The position numbers and the translations under genes were made by a program. From Acinetobacter baumannii (GTDB lineage Bacteria > Pseudomonadota > Gammaproteobacteria > Pseudomonadales > Moraxellaceae), in NCBI RefSeq assembly GCF_016508585.1, contig NZ_JADVOP010000021.1:1-64000 (forward strand): 64,000 nt of DNA, given 5' to 3'. Below the pieces are notes generated by a model. The model worked only from the letters and a program-made list of their open reading frames with translations, searched no databases and had not been told where the DNA came from. Below are positions 55,274 to 64,000 of this stretch, one piece after another. Each line of letters starts with the position of its first letter. Positions within the stretch are counted from its first letter, which is position 1.

Positions 55274-56319
55274 TTTTTGAACTCGATTTGTGTATGTTTA
55301 GGCTCAGACAATGGATTTTGCAGGGGTTGTACTTTATTTAAAAAACTTAAATAGTGGTCTGCAACCCGTTCTGGCGCTTCCAATAATGGCATATGACCAA
55401 CACGAGCTAAAATTACTGGTGTTTCAGGTCGTTTTAATACGGATTTTAATTCATTGGCAACATCAGCGTTGACGATCTGATCTTGCTGACCCCATAAAAT
55501 TAATGTAGGTGCTTCAATATTTTTTAGCATGGTGGTGAATGTTGCAGGGGTATACAATCGATTGAGGGCATCAATTTGATTGATGATTTTTGCTGTATCC
55601 TGTGATTTTGCAATAAATAGTTTTTCTTGTTCTTCCTTAATGACACTGGCGGTAAATGGTGGATTGAACATAACTTTTTTCATGACAAAATCCAGATCAC
55701 CTTTCTGAGTGATCAGCAACTGTTTCAGGTAGATTGGATTTTTTAAGTAATTGGTATTGGTTGATTTAAAAATACCTCCAGTACTCATCAGGAATAAGCT
55801 TTTGGTGTCAAAAGGATATTGAGATGCGTAGAACATGGCGATAGTTCCGCCCAATGAATGACCTGCAATATTCAGGTTATCTTGAATGTGTGCTGCTTCA
55901 ATAAAGCGTCGAAGCTGTTCCGTAACATTGGGAACGGATAAATCAAAATTTGCTGGAACCTGTGTACTGCCGGCAGATGGTAAATCAGGGATAACCACAT
56001 GATAGAAAGGAGTTAATGAACGTGCAATGTCGTTCCAAGTGTCTCGGCTACTGGCAAGACCATGAATCAATAAAACAGTCGGTTTATCTTTGGCTCCACC
56101 TTCGCTGTACGACCAGACCACATCACCCACACGCAATGTTTTAGAACTTAGTCCTGCCCAAGCACGTTCTTCTTGTACGATTTTTAAATAGTCAACATAT
56201 TCTGCAGTATTCGAAGCTGCATGAGTCGGGCTTGCCAAAGCAAAGGTCCCGACAGCTGTCAAACCTAATAACATGTTATTCAAAAAACGAAGAATTTTCT
56301 TAAGGGGCAGATCGAACAT
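55270..56319 (-). CDS. Exported alpha/beta hydrolase
   Basis: A 349-aa hydrolase with an N-terminal signal peptide or anchor (cleavage probably after T-H-A near residue 34). The core has L-I-H-G-L-A-S-S-R-D-T-W, nucleophile GHSLGG (S155), an acid in L-W-G-Q-Q-D-Q-I-V and the histidine in R-V-G-H-M-P. It is lipase/esterase-like, acting in the periplasm or outside. ATG 56319 with AGGAAC is chosen over the start 30 nt upstream. It overlaps the following 336-aa gene by 4 nt. Confidence 0.88.
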   Translation of the reverse strand: MFDLPLKKILRFLNNMLLGLTAVGTFALASPTHAASNTAEYVDYLKIVQEERAWAGLSSKTLRVGDVVWSYSEGGAKDKPTVLLIHGLASSRDTWNDIARSLTPFYHVVIPDLPSAGSTQVPANFDLSVPNVTEQLRRFIEAAHIQDNLNIAGHSLGGTIAMFYASQYPFDTKSLFLMSTGGIFKSTNTNYLKNPIYLKQLLITQKGDLDFVMKKVMFNPPFTASVIKEEQEKLFIAKSQDTAKIINQIDALNRLYTPATFTTMLKNIEAPTLILWGQQDQIVNADVANELKSVLKRPETPVILARVGHMPLLEAPERVADHYLSFLNKVQPLQNPLSEPKHTQIEFKK

Positions 56320-56642
56320 GCATGGAGTTCCTAACAAAAGACTTGGCATTATATAAAGTAAAAATATTATTCATGATCATAATTTTTTCAGCATTTGCTC
56401 ATAGAGTTATATTTGTCATTTTTTTGCCAAAAGAATAGACAATAAATGAGCGAATTAAATAACTATTTTGCAATATGGTTTAATAATTTAAATAAAAATG
56501 TGAATTATATCTATATATTTTTATGATTTTAAGGGGAGTTTCAATAATAACAAAAATTGTAACAGAGTTTATTTTTAGTCAGTGACATTCATATTTTACA
56601 GCATTAAAATAGTCCAAATCTCCGCACAATGGAACATAGGAT
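56320..56642. other. Intergenic region between the hydrolase and carbonic anhydrase genes
   Basis: About 320 nt, very AT-rich, no ORF or hairpin; divergent promoters presumed. Confidence 0.4.
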
Positions 56643-57257
56643 ATGCTCACTGCTCAAGAAGCTTTAGAACGATTAAAACAAGGTAATGAACGTTTTGCAC
56701 ATGGTGAAACCAATCTGACTAAATTTTTGACGCATCAGCAACGATCTGAAATGATGGACAGTCAGGAACCTTTTGCCATTATTCTGGGTTGTTCAGACTC
56801 ACGTGTTCCAGCCGAAATGGTATTTGACCAAGGATTCGGTGATTTATTTGTGATCCGTGTGGCAGGGAATATTGTTGCACCTTCACAAGTCGGCAGTGTT
56901 GAATTTGCCGCAGACAGCTTTGGTTGTCCTTTAGTTGTGGTTTTGGGACATAGTCATTGTGGAGCAATACATTCCACCATTGAGGCGCTCAAAAATCCAA
57001 ATACGCCGCCATCTGCAAATCTCATGTCGATTGTCAATCGTGTACGCCCTTCCGTTGAGATTCTGATGCAGACAGAATTAAAAGATGATTTAGAAAAATT
57101 ATCTATGCATGCTGTGAAATCCAATGTATTCGCATCTGTAAATCAATTACGCCATGGTTCAGCAGTTTTAGAGAACTTAATTGCGCAAGGTAAACTCAAA
57201 GTTGTCGGTGCTGAATATTCTTTAGAAACAGGTGAAGTTTCGTTTTATGATTTTTAA
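56643..57257 (+). CDS. Beta-class carbonic anhydrase
   Basis: A 204-aa zinc enzyme that interconverts CO2 and bicarbonate. The zinc ligands and catalytic dyad are visible: C50-S-D52-S-R54 and H103-S-H-C106 (GHSHCGAI). Cytosolic, no signal peptide. It is followed by a strong bidirectional terminator. Confidence 0.95.
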   Translation: MLTAQEALERLKQGNERFAHGETNLTKFLTHQQRSEMMDSQEPFAIILGCSDSRVPAEMVFDQGFGDLFVIRVAGNIVAPSQVGSVEFAADSFGCPLVVVLGHSHCGAIHSTIEALKNPNTPPSANLMSIVNRVRPSVEILMQTELKDDLEKLSMHAVKSNVFASVNQLRHGSAVLENLIAQGKLKVVGAEYSLETGEVSFYDF

Positions 57258-57283
57258 TCATATTACTTTATAGAACACATAAA

Positions 57284-57310
57284 AAAAATCCCACACTCGG
57301 TGGGATTTTT
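57284..57310. terminator. Bidirectional terminator between carbonic anhydrase and fadL-like genes
   Basis: AAAAATCCCAC / GTGGGATTTTT, an 11-bp stem with a 5-nt loop, and A/T runs on both sides. Confidence 0.88.
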
Positions 57311-57326
57311 TATGACTATAGATTGA

Positions 57327-58838
57327 TTAGAAGCGATAACCCATTTTTAAACCATAGGCGATTGCATTGTTGTCTTTAAACTCAGCAACGTAATCATTGC
57401 TACCTGCTTGAGCACCAGTTTGCGCCTTAGCATCGCCTAACCAGAAATATTTCACACCGCCAGCAATAAATGTTGAAGGAGTCGGGCTATATTGAACACC
57501 TAAGCCAAGGTTCCAGTAACCTTCAGTTGGACCTAGAGTTGTAACAGGATTACCTGCACCTGAATCCCAGCCAACGGATACATTTCCAGCCCATTGCTCA
57601 TTCAGTTTACGACCAATACCTGCAGTGACTGTATATTGATCATCAGAGTATTCTACAAGGTTAAAGCCATTTGGTCGGTTAACTAAATTTCCTACAGCTT
57701 CAGAAACTTTACCAAACTTATATGGTTGGATCGAGAAATCCTTCCAGTTAACCCAACGCAAGTTTGCAAACGCGACAGTATTTGCCATGATTCCTGTTTG
57801 GAAATCTAAATTTACAGATTGTGGTGTGGTGATTGTTGTTTTACCGTTAGTATCCAAAGCTGCAATTTTATCGGCTGAAACACCTAGCCCAGCAATCACC
57901 TTATTGAAATCTTGAAAATCTGTGATCGAAAGATTTTCACGAATATCAGTTTTGTGATCAATTTCTGAACGGTAAGTTACAGATGCTTTTAATGCAATTT
58001 CTGGAATTTGATAAGCAGCGCCCGCTAACCAACCTACACCACCAGTTTCTTTAATTGTTGCGTCATAACCATTTAACAGGCTATATGCTTGACCACGTAG
58101 ACTTACGCTACCTTTAACTGTTTGGTATACACCACCTGCATAAAGGTTAATATTTTTTGTTGGTTGGAAACCAAAAATCATAGAAAGATTTTGAGTATCA
58201 ACAGAAACTTTGGTATTACCTGTACCTAGATAAGCTTTTGCTGCTTGTAAAGCGTTTTGTGTATTTTGTAAATTAGTTAAACCTTGACCAACGACAGCAT
58301 TACCGCCTTTGGCAACTTGTTGTAATGCACCTAATATTTCAGTCTGAGTTGGATTTTTAGGATCTCCACCAGTTGCCGTTGTCACTGCGATCAGTGCTGG
58401 ACCAAAAGCACTACCTGAAGCTTGAACTAATTTGCTAATTGAATCTGAAGCAATTTTTGTAAGAGCCGCTTGACCTAGAATAGAATCAGAACCAGGTTTT
58501 GATACAAAAATATTATCACCAGAATAGGCAGCATCAGCGCCAAATGGTTGATCGTAAATTAAACCGAAAGAAAATTTATCTGTTGGCTGTAGCTTGATTG
58601 CTGCAGAAGGGAAATAATAATCATCACCCATATCACTGATATGGCGTTGAGTTTCACTTGTTCCTGCTTCTTTTCCGCGAACTGTTGGATCTAAAACGGA
58701 AATTCCTGCTTCAAAATAATTATCTGGCTGTAAAAAAGCAGAAATAGATTGACCTGAACGATCTAAGGCTGCGGCAAAAACGCCAGTTGCTGGCAAAGTT
58801 GCAACAATCAATGCGACCGATAGATTTTTTAATTTCAT
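57327..58838 (-). CDS. FadL/OmpP1-family outer-membrane transporter
   Basis: A 503-aa outer-membrane protein with signal peptide (cleavage after VFA near residue 22), the N-terminal hatch region and a 14-stranded barrel ending Y-G-L-K-M-G-Y-R-F. The usual FadL features W-L-A-G-A-A-Y-Q-I-P and Q-S-V-N-L-D-F-Q-T-G are present. It takes up long-chain fatty acids or other hydrophobic compounds. AGGGA lies before the ATG. Substrate specificity cannot be read. Confidence 0.9.
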   Translation of the reverse strand: MKLKNLSVALIVATLPATGVFAAALDRSGQSISAFLQPDNYFEAGISVLDPTVRGKEAGTSETQRHISDMGDDYYFPSAAIKLQPTDKFSFGLIYDQPFGADAAYSGDNIFVSKPGSDSILGQAALTKIASDSISKLVQASGSAFGPALIAVTTATGGDPKNPTQTEILGALQQVAKGGNAVVGQGLTNLQNTQNALQAAKAYLGTGNTKVSVDTQNLSMIFGFQPTKNINLYAGGVYQTVKGSVSLRGQAYSLLNGYDATIKETGGVGWLAGAAYQIPEIALKASVTYRSEIDHKTDIRENLSITDFQDFNKVIAGLGVSADKIAALDTNGKTTITTPQSVNLDFQTGIMANTVAFANLRWVNWKDFSIQPYKFGKVSEAVGNLVNRPNGFNLVEYSDDQYTVTAGIGRKLNEQWAGNVSVGWDSGAGNPVTTLGPTEGYWNLGLGVQYSPTPSTFIAGGVKYFWLGDAKAQTGAQAGSNDYVAEFKDNNAIAYGLKMGYRF

Positions 58839-59255
58839 TTTAATTTTTCCCTAATATAATAAAATGAATACTTTGAAGTACTTAAGTTTTGAGTGAGAAA
58901 TAATTTTGATACCTAAATAACAACTCAAAGTTACTCCTAGTTACAAAATAACATATAAAAAATAAGAGTAAATACTCTAAGGCGCTAATTCTCGAAAAAA
59001 AAGTGAACTATAAAGTTTAATTTATAATCAATAAAACTGGGTTAAATCAAAAAATATTTATTTTTCAGTTGTATATATAAGTTTTTATCTTAACTTTTGT
59101 AAGTTTTTGATATTTTTTATATTGCTTAGTTGTGTGAAATTTAATCACACTTATAAAGTGAGATTTGGTTAAGATTCATTTTATATAAATAGTATTAGAC
59201 GAGGAAAATGCTCATTTTTGTGTAGATGGTTATACTTTATGAGGTAAACCAAAAG
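58839..59255. other. Intergenic region upstream of the fadL-like gene
   Basis: About 415 nt, very AT-rich. It contains a 14-bp palindrome (AGAGTA-AA-TACTCT, 58965-58978), about 130 nt before the fadL-like start, which could be an operator. No ORF is supported. Confidence 0.45.
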
Positions 59256-59328
59256 TGCGCCCTGCGGGACTCGAACCCACGTCGGTCGCTTAGGAGGCAA
59301 CTGCTCTATCCAGTTAAGCTAAGGGCGC
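59256..59328 (-). tRNA. tRNA-Arg(CCU)
   Basis: A complete cloverleaf of 73 nt. Acceptor GCGCCCT pairs with AGGGCGC, the D arm contains AACTGGAT, the anticodon stem GTTGC/GCGAC encloses loop CTCCTAA (anticodon CCT, reading AGG), and the T arm is GTGGG/CCCGC with loop TTCGAGT. CCA is not encoded; the discriminator is A. It stands alone between the fadL-like and permease genes. Confidence 0.95.
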
Positions 59329-59360
59329 AACAAGCGAATAATTTACCGTATATATCTATG

Positions 59361-59391
59361 AAAAAAAAGCTATTATCGAGATAATAGCTTT
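59361..59391 (-). terminator. Terminator of the amino-acid permease gene
   Basis: AAAGCTATTATC / GATAATAGCTTT, a 12-bp stem with a 2-nt centre, followed on the minus strand by eight T. Confidence 0.85.
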
Positions 59392-59400
59392 GTATTTGTT

Positions 59401-60771
59401 CTATTTTTCTTCTGGTTTTATTTCATTCGGATTCAAGATATCAAATAAAATTAACATCAACGTGATCCATACCGGAATCATCAATACTGATTCTTTAAAA
59501 CCTTGATCCCACATGATATATAAAACCACACCAATAAAGATAATCACCACAAAATTGCTGATTGGTGCCCATAAAGCAGGGTATTTACTGGTTTGATTGG
59601 TCAAGCGAAGAGCGCGTTTAAATTTCAAATGGGTGAGTGTAATCATCAGCCAGTTGAGTACTAAAGCACCGACAACTACGTACATCAAATGACTTAAAGC
59701 ATCTTCTGGTAAATAATAATTTAATGGTACACAACCCAAAATTAAAAACGCAGAAAGCAATACCGCTGGAATAGGTACACCATGTTTATTGGTTTTGGTA
59801 AAGATTTTAGGTGCATTTCCTTGTTTGGCTAAACCATACAGCATACGGCTATTGGCATACATACCACTGTTATACACAGAAAGTGCAGCGGTCAAGATAA
59901 TGAAATTTACCAAATGAGCAGCCCATGCGATCCCAATCATACTGAAGACCATCACGAAAGGACTTTTATCTAAACCACCAAAATTTAACTGGTTCCAAGG
60001 CACCAAAGATAAGAGAATAATCATTGAACCCACATAAAAAATCAGAATACGTGGTACAACCTGATTGATTGCCTTAGGAATGGTTTTCTCTGGATCTTTT
60101 GCTTCAGCCGCAGCCATACCGACTAATTCAATTCCCCCGAATCCAAACATCAGAAAAGCCAACATGAAGAATAAGCCTTCAAATCCATTGGGGAAGAAAC
60201 CACCATGTGACCATAGATTTGAGAATGCGATCCCTGAAGCTGCATCTGCTGTGAGCACCAGATAAATACCAAAAACAATCATCGCAATAATTGCTGTGAC
60301 TTTGACAATGGATAGCCAGAATTCTGATTCGCCGTAGAATTTAACATTTCCTAAGTTGATGAGAGTAATCAGAACAAAGAAAAACAGTACCGAAATCCAA
60401 TTGGGAATTTCAGGCCACCAATAGTTGATATATTTACCAACCGCCGTGAGTTCTGTCATTGCGACCAGAACATAAAGCATCCAGTAATTCCAGCCAGTCA
60501 AAAATCCTGGAAATTTTCCCCAGTATTTATTGGCAAAGTGGCTGAAAGAACCCGCAACAGGTTCATGAACAATCATTTCCCCCAGTTGTCGCATAATTAA
60601 AAAAACGATCAAACCGCCAATTGCATAACCCAAAATAATGGATGGCCCAGCTTTTTCGATGACATGTGCTGAACCCAAAAACAGTCCTGTTCCAATAGCG
60701 CCACCCATGGCAATCAATTGAATATGACGATTTTTAAGTCCACGTTGTAATTGTGTAGACTCGTTGCTCAA
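59401..60771 (-). CDS. APC-family amino-acid permease (AroP/PheP/ProY-like)
   Basis: A 456-aa inner-membrane transporter with twelve helices. The AAT-subfamily motif is L-K-N-R-H-I-Q-L-I-A-M-G-G-A-I-G-T-G-L-F-L-G (about 11-32), with P-V-A-G-S-F-S-H-F-A, F-G-G-I-E-L-V-G and E-A-K-D-P-E-K-T-I-P. Such permeases carry aromatic or other neutral amino acids by proton symport; which one is not decidable. The start is TTG 60771, because no ATG is in frame nearby. Confidence 0.9.
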   Translation of the reverse strand: MSNESTQLQRGLKNRHIQLIAMGGAIGTGLFLGSAHVIEKAGPSIILGYAIGGLIVFLIMRQLGEMIVHEPVAGSFSHFANKYWGKFPGFLTGWNYWMLYVLVAMTELTAVGKYINYWWPEIPNWISVLFFFVLITLINLGNVKFYGESEFWLSIVKVTAIIAMIVFGIYLVLTADAASGIAFSNLWSHGGFFPNGFEGLFFMLAFLMFGFGGIELVGMAAAEAKDPEKTIPKAINQVVPRILIFYVGSMIILLSLVPWNQLNFGGLDKSPFVMVFSMIGIAWAAHLVNFIILTAALSVYNSGMYANSRMLYGLAKQGNAPKIFTKTNKHGVPIPAVLLSAFLILGCVPLNYYLPEDALSHLMYVVVGALVLNWLMITLTHLKFKRALRLTNQTSKYPALWAPISNFVVIIFIGVVLYIMWDQGFKESVLMIPVWITLMLILFDILNPNEIKPEEK

Positions 60772-61090
60772 TGTATACAGCTCTATTCATACGGATTTAA
60801 ATATTGTAATAGATTGGTTACTTTTAGCCTAGTATCGGATTGATTTATAAAGGAGAACTGCAAAGTCAAAAAACAATATATTTAAGTTTTTGTTTAATTT
60901 TCAATGTAATAAGTTGTATTTCAGGCATTCGAATTTATATTTAAATTGGTGGATATTTACTCATTTTTCGTTTTTTTATTTCATACTTAAGTCAATCAAT
61001 CCGTGTTTTTTTCAAAAAAAAGGGTAATATAAAACTGAACAGTGATTCATTATTTTAGACAACAACGATAATTGAAAGGAATGCGATAAA
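60772..61090. other. Intergenic region between the permease and prpF genes
   Basis: About 320 nt, AT-rich, no ORF or strong structure. Divergent promoters are presumed. Confidence 0.4.
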
Positions 61091-62278
61091 ATGAGTTTTG
61101 CACCGCAAATCAAAATCCCTGCAACTTATATGCGTGGGGGGACCAGTAAAGGTGTGTTCTTTAAGTTGGAGGACTTGCCAGAACGCGCGCAAACAGCCGG
61201 ACAGGCACGTGATCAATTATTACTTCGTGTGATCGGCAGTCCAGATCCTTATGGAAAGCAAATTGATGGGATGGGGGGTGCAACATCGAGTACCAGTAAA
61301 ACGGTGATTTTGTCAAAGAGTGCTCAACCCGAGCATGATGTGGATTATCTTTTTGGGCAAGTTTCAATCGATAAGGCATTTGTGGATTGGAGTGGTAATT
61401 GTGGAAATCTGACGGCAGCAGTGGGTTCGTTTGCAATAAGCAATGGTTTGATTTCAGCGGATCGAATTCCTGAAAATGGAGTATGTACTGTTCGTATATG
61501 GCAGGTGAATATTCGCAAAACGATTATTGCACATGTTCCAGTAACTCAAGGTCAAGTTCAGGAAACCGGGGACTTTGAATTAGATGGCGTAACCTTTCCG
61601 GCAGCAGAAGTACAAATTGAATTTTTAGATCCTGCTGATGATGGTGAAGATGGCGGAGCAATGTTTCCCACAGGAAATGTGGTTGATACCCTAGATGTTC
61701 CAGAAATAGGTACATTCCAAGCCACTTTAATCAACGCTGGAATTCCAACAATTTTCTTGAATGCTGAAGATATTGGTTATACAGGCACTGAATTACAAGA
61801 TGACATTAATGCTGATGGTGCTGCTTTAGCACGTTTTGAAAAGATACGTGCTTATGGTGCATTAAAAATGGGTTTAATTCAGGACGTTGCTGAAGCTGCA
61901 AATCGTCAACATACTCCGAAAGTAGCATTCGTGTCTAAACCTAAAAGTTATACTTCTTCAAGTGGTAAACAAGTGGCTCAATCAGATACAGATTTACTGG
62001 TACGTGCGCTATCAATGGGTAAATTGCATCATGCCATGATGGGAACAGCAGCCGTTGCAATTGGTACTGCTGCGGCGATTCCGGAAACTTTGGTCAACTT
62101 GGCTGCTGGAGGCGGTGAGCGCGAAGCAGTACGCTTTGGTCATCCGTCAGGAACACTTCGCGTTGGGGCACAAGCTTTAAATGCAAATGGTCAATGGGTC
62201 GTAAAAAAAGCCATCATGAGTCGTAGTGCACGAGTGCTTATGGAAGGTTGGGTGCGTATCCCGGAGGATAGTTTCTAA
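61091..62278 (+). CDS. prpF: PrpF-family isomerase (2-methylaconitate cis-trans isomerase type)
   Basis: A 395-aa protein of the PrpF family (diaminopimelate-epimerase-like fold). Hallmarks are P-A-T-Y-M-R-G-G-T-S-K-G-V-F-F (about 10-24), DGMGGATSSTSKTVIL, and the G-N-C-G-N-L-T-A-A-V-G catalytic-cysteine region (C107). The C-terminal half has G-H-P-S-G-T-L. PrpF isomerises methylaconitate in the methylcitrate cycle with AcnD. Here prpB, prpC and acnD are not adjacent, so it could instead be a related tautomerase/isomerase. A terminator follows. Confidence 0.88.
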   Translation: MSFAPQIKIPATYMRGGTSKGVFFKLEDLPERAQTAGQARDQLLLRVIGSPDPYGKQIDGMGGATSSTSKTVILSKSAQPEHDVDYLFGQVSIDKAFVDWSGNCGNLTAAVGSFAISNGLISADRIPENGVCTVRIWQVNIRKTIIAHVPVTQGQVQETGDFELDGVTFPAAEVQIEFLDPADDGEDGGAMFPTGNVVDTLDVPEIGTFQATLINAGIPTIFLNAEDIGYTGTELQDDINADGAALARFEKIRAYGALKMGLIQDVAEAANRQHTPKVAFVSKPKSYTSSSGKQVAQSDTDLLVRALSMGKLHHAMMGTAAVAIGTAAAIPETLVNLAAGGGEREAVRFGHPSGTLRVGAQALNANGQWVVKKAIMSRSARVLMEGWVRIPEDSF

Positions 62279-62325
62279 TCTTTTTGAAGATTTAAAGTTT
62301 TATCCATTGATTCCAGCTATTTCGA

Positions 62326-62355
62326 CAAAAAACCTTGCTTATGCAAGGTTTTGTT
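62326..62355 (+). terminator. Terminator after prpF
   Basis: AAAACCTTGC / GCAAGGTTTT with loop TTAT, then a T-rich stretch. Confidence 0.85.
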
Positions 62356-62533
62356 ATTTTGTGACGTTTGTCGTCAATTGCATTATTTTTGAGTGGTGTA
62401 TTGCATAATATTAATTATATTATATAGAAACTTATTTTATTGAATGCTTTTTCTACGTATTCAATCTTGTATTTAGAGGTGAATTCAACGCTGATTTCAC
62501 TTTATTCAAAAATAAATCAGCGCTGAGGTGTGT

Positions 62534-63496
62534 ATGGAACAAGAACTTATAAAACTACAAGCGAGCCTTGAAAGTTTGAAAGTTTTTGAATATTTACAAG
62601 ATATAGATAAATTGCATTTGGTTTCGTTTATTTCGCAGATTCCTTTACCGATCGCTTTGCTTGACCAAGAAGCACGCTTTTTAGGAGTCAATCAAAAGTT
62701 TGCGGATATTTATGAAAGTGATGCACTGTATTTGTTTGATAAATTGTTAAATACATTTTCCACAGTGGTCTTTGCTCATTTTAATGAAGCAATGCGTCAT
62801 TTTGCAAAAAATCAAAATGATTTTGAGCAGGAATTTTATGTTAAAGGAAAATTCTATCTTTCTTATTTTAAAGCAATTCGTAATCAAGACAATGAAATTG
62901 AAAGGGTTGTCGTGGTTTGTTCTGATATTACACGATTAAAACGACGTGAAAATGTTTTATTAAATAATAATCGAAAGTTACACAATCACCTTTATCTGGA
63001 TTTGGTAACAGGTTTACAAAATGCGTTTGCTTTTGACCACTATTTAAGTGAAAAATGGCAAAAGAATCAGCAAACCACGATTTCGTTCATTAAAATTGAT
63101 TTAGATGACTTTAAGCGTTTTAACCAGCTCAATAGTTATACCGCTGGAGATGATATTTTAATCCGTTTGGGGGCTGTACTCAGCGACGCGATCAGCCAAA
63201 CTGAAGCACAGATTTTTCGTCTAAATTCAGCAAGTTTTGTGGTGGTGATTGAAGAGCTCACCGAGTGGGCAGTCATGACACTTGCTGAAAGATTTAGGTT
63301 TGCCATTACTGAAGAGAAAATCTTTTTTGGTAAAAATGATGAATATCTGACAGCTTCTATTGGGATTGTGCATTTAGAACCAGATCATCAAACTGCGGAA
63401 GTTGATGTTAAAAAAGAGCTCGATTTCGCAGTGCGTTATGCAAAGAAAAAAGGAAAGAATTCGTTATTTTTATTTAAAAATTTAGGTTTGGATTAA
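62534..63496 (+). CDS. PAS plus degenerate-GGDEF protein
   Basis: A 320-aa soluble protein. A PAS-like sensor (about 30-140: P-L-P-I-A-L-L-D-Q-E-A-R-F-L-G-V-N-Q, then D-I-T-R-L-K) is followed by a GGDEF-fold domain (about 150-315) with D-L-V-T-G-L-Q-N and I-D-L-D-D-F-K. The catalytic GGDEF is replaced by NSASF, so cyclase activity should be lost; no EAL domain follows. It may bind nucleotide or act as a scaffold. I chose ATG 62534 because GAGG lies 5 nt upstream; GTG 62528 is possible. Confidence 0.85.
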   Translation: MEQELIKLQASLESLKVFEYLQDIDKLHLVSFISQIPLPIALLDQEARFLGVNQKFADIYESDALYLFDKLLNTFSTVVFAHFNEAMRHFAKNQNDFEQEFYVKGKFYLSYFKAIRNQDNEIERVVVVCSDITRLKRRENVLLNNNRKLHNHLYLDLVTGLQNAFAFDHYLSEKWQKNQQTTISFIKIDLDDFKRFNQLNSYTAGDDILIRLGAVLSDAISQTEAQIFRLNSASFVVVIEELTEWAVMTLAERFRFAITEEKIFFGKNDEYLTASIGIVHLEPDHQTAEVDVKKELDFAVRYAKKKGKNSLFLFKNLGLD

Positions 63497-63648
63497 ATAG
63501 TGCTGAGCCCTGTATTTCTTTTGGGTATGCCAATAAATGGGTGAGAATTATAATCACTCATAGTAGAATGTCTCTGACTCATCCAATATATCCATTTCTT
63601 TAAAACTTGATTTTTCAGTTTTAAAAATTTGTGCAAAACGAGGCAGAT

Positions 63649-64000
63649 GTGACTTCAATTCCCCATGTAAATGCAGAAATTTTACAACAGGCACAAGTAC
63701 AAATTCAGCAAGATTTACAAACAGCTTTAGATGCTTTTTCTTTGCCTGAACCATTAAAATCAGCTGTGCATCATACTGTGATGTTAGGGGGGAAACGGGT
63801 TAGACCAGCTTTGAGTTATGCAACATCTCAATTAAAAGCAGATAATCCAAATTTTGCTGCGGTACGCCGCGCTGCAGTAGCGATTGAATTTATACATTGT
63901 TATTCATTGGCACATGATGACTTACCTTGTATGGATAATGATTTGTTGCGTCGTGGACAACCAACATGTCATGTCGCATACGGTGAAGATACTGCGTTAT
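63649..64000 (+). CDS. ispA: Farnesyl diphosphate synthase IspA (5' part)
   Basis: The first about 117 codons are present and cut by the window end. GKRVRP and the first aspartate-rich motif H-D-D-L-P-C-M-D-N-D are visible, as expected for a prenyl synthase joining IPP with DMAPP/GPP to make farnesyl diphosphate. The start is GTG 63649 with GAGG at 5 nt; in-frame GTG 63631 is the alternative. xseB, often upstream of ispA, is absent: the preceding gene is the degenerate GGDEF protein. Confidence 0.88.
   Translation, partial: MTSIPHVNAEILQQAQVQIQQDLQTALDAFSLPEPLKSAVHHTVMLGGKRVRPALSYATSQLKADNPNFAAVRRAAVAIEFIHCYSLAHDDLPCMDNDLLRRGQPTCHVAYGEDTAL

Noticed and set aside
58965..58978. Palindrome AGAGTA-AA-TACTCT as a FadR-type operator
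   Set aside because: It does not match the FadR or PsrA consensus I know; kept only as a note in the intergenic entry.
1..64000. CRISPR arrays, insertion sequences, phage genes
   Set aside because: No regularly spaced repeats, transposase or integrase-like frames, or terminal inverted repeats were found.

Overview
The window is an AT-rich gamma-proteobacterial chromosome segment and almost certainly comes from an Acinetobacter species. The gene neighbourhoods point that way: bamE divergent from fur, then pilT-pilU, a DcaP-type porin, a nicotinamide-salvage unit (prs-like, nadV, nrtR), pga exopolysaccharide genes and nfuA. No rRNA, prophage, insertion sequence or CRISPR array was seen. The only tRNA is tRNA-Arg(CCU). 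The 3' end cuts through ispA. Start codons were chosen by Shine-Dalgarno spacing and domain boundaries, so several differ from the longest reading frame.

Region by region. 1-7.7 kb: a bacteriohemerythrin, an NSS-like membrane protein with rnfH, bamE/fur, the twitching-motility ATPases pilT-pilU, a YggS-type PLP protein and a uppP-type phosphatase. 7.8-10.1 kb: two tandem paralogous lipoproteins of unknown role and a small exported protein. 10.1-15.0 kb: sbcD-sbcC. 15.2-20.3 kb: a VOC protein, a translationally coupled pair (EF-Ts-N/UBA-like protein plus an unknown), then the NAD-salvage cluster, in which nrtR overlaps an uncharacterised 188-aa gene by ATGA. 20.3-24.2 kb: a long non-coding stretch with a perfect palindrome, a DcaP-like porin, a possible 17-codon leader ORF and gltS. 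24.6-27.1 kb: a patatin-like lipoprotein, small unknowns and a hotdog thioesterase.

27.4-32.5 kb holds a likely detoxification or efflux cluster: TetR, MFS exporter, LysR and a GST, facing an MhpA-like FAD hydroxylase. 32.9-37.7 kb: a small low-complexity exported protein, a CobW-family GTPase with yaeQ, an MgtC-family protein, a DUF2252 protein and an FKBP. 38.1-44.2 kb: pgaB-pgaC-pgaD without the outer-membrane porin gene pgaA, then an acyltransferase-3 and an exported subclass-B3-like metallo-beta-lactamase-fold protein whose metal ligands are changed to the R/Q/K pattern. 44.2-51 kb: unknown exported proteins, an LprI-like gene broken by an amber codon, TetR plus alpha/beta hydrolase, a crotonase and a 516-aa orphan. 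51-64 kb: nfuA, a TonB-dependent receptor behind a candidate Fur box, an overlapping hydrolase/unknown pair, a beta-carbonic anhydrase, a FadL homologue, tRNA-Arg, an amino-acid permease, a solitary prpF, a PAS plus degenerate-GGDEF protein and the start of ispA.

The items most worth a second look are the B3-RQK-like protein, the pga locus lacking pgaA, the nrtR-coupled unknown gene, the tandem lipoproteins, the interrupted LprI gene and a structured GC-rich island at about 44.25-44.34 kb. No clearly new multi-gene system could be demonstrated from sequence alone.
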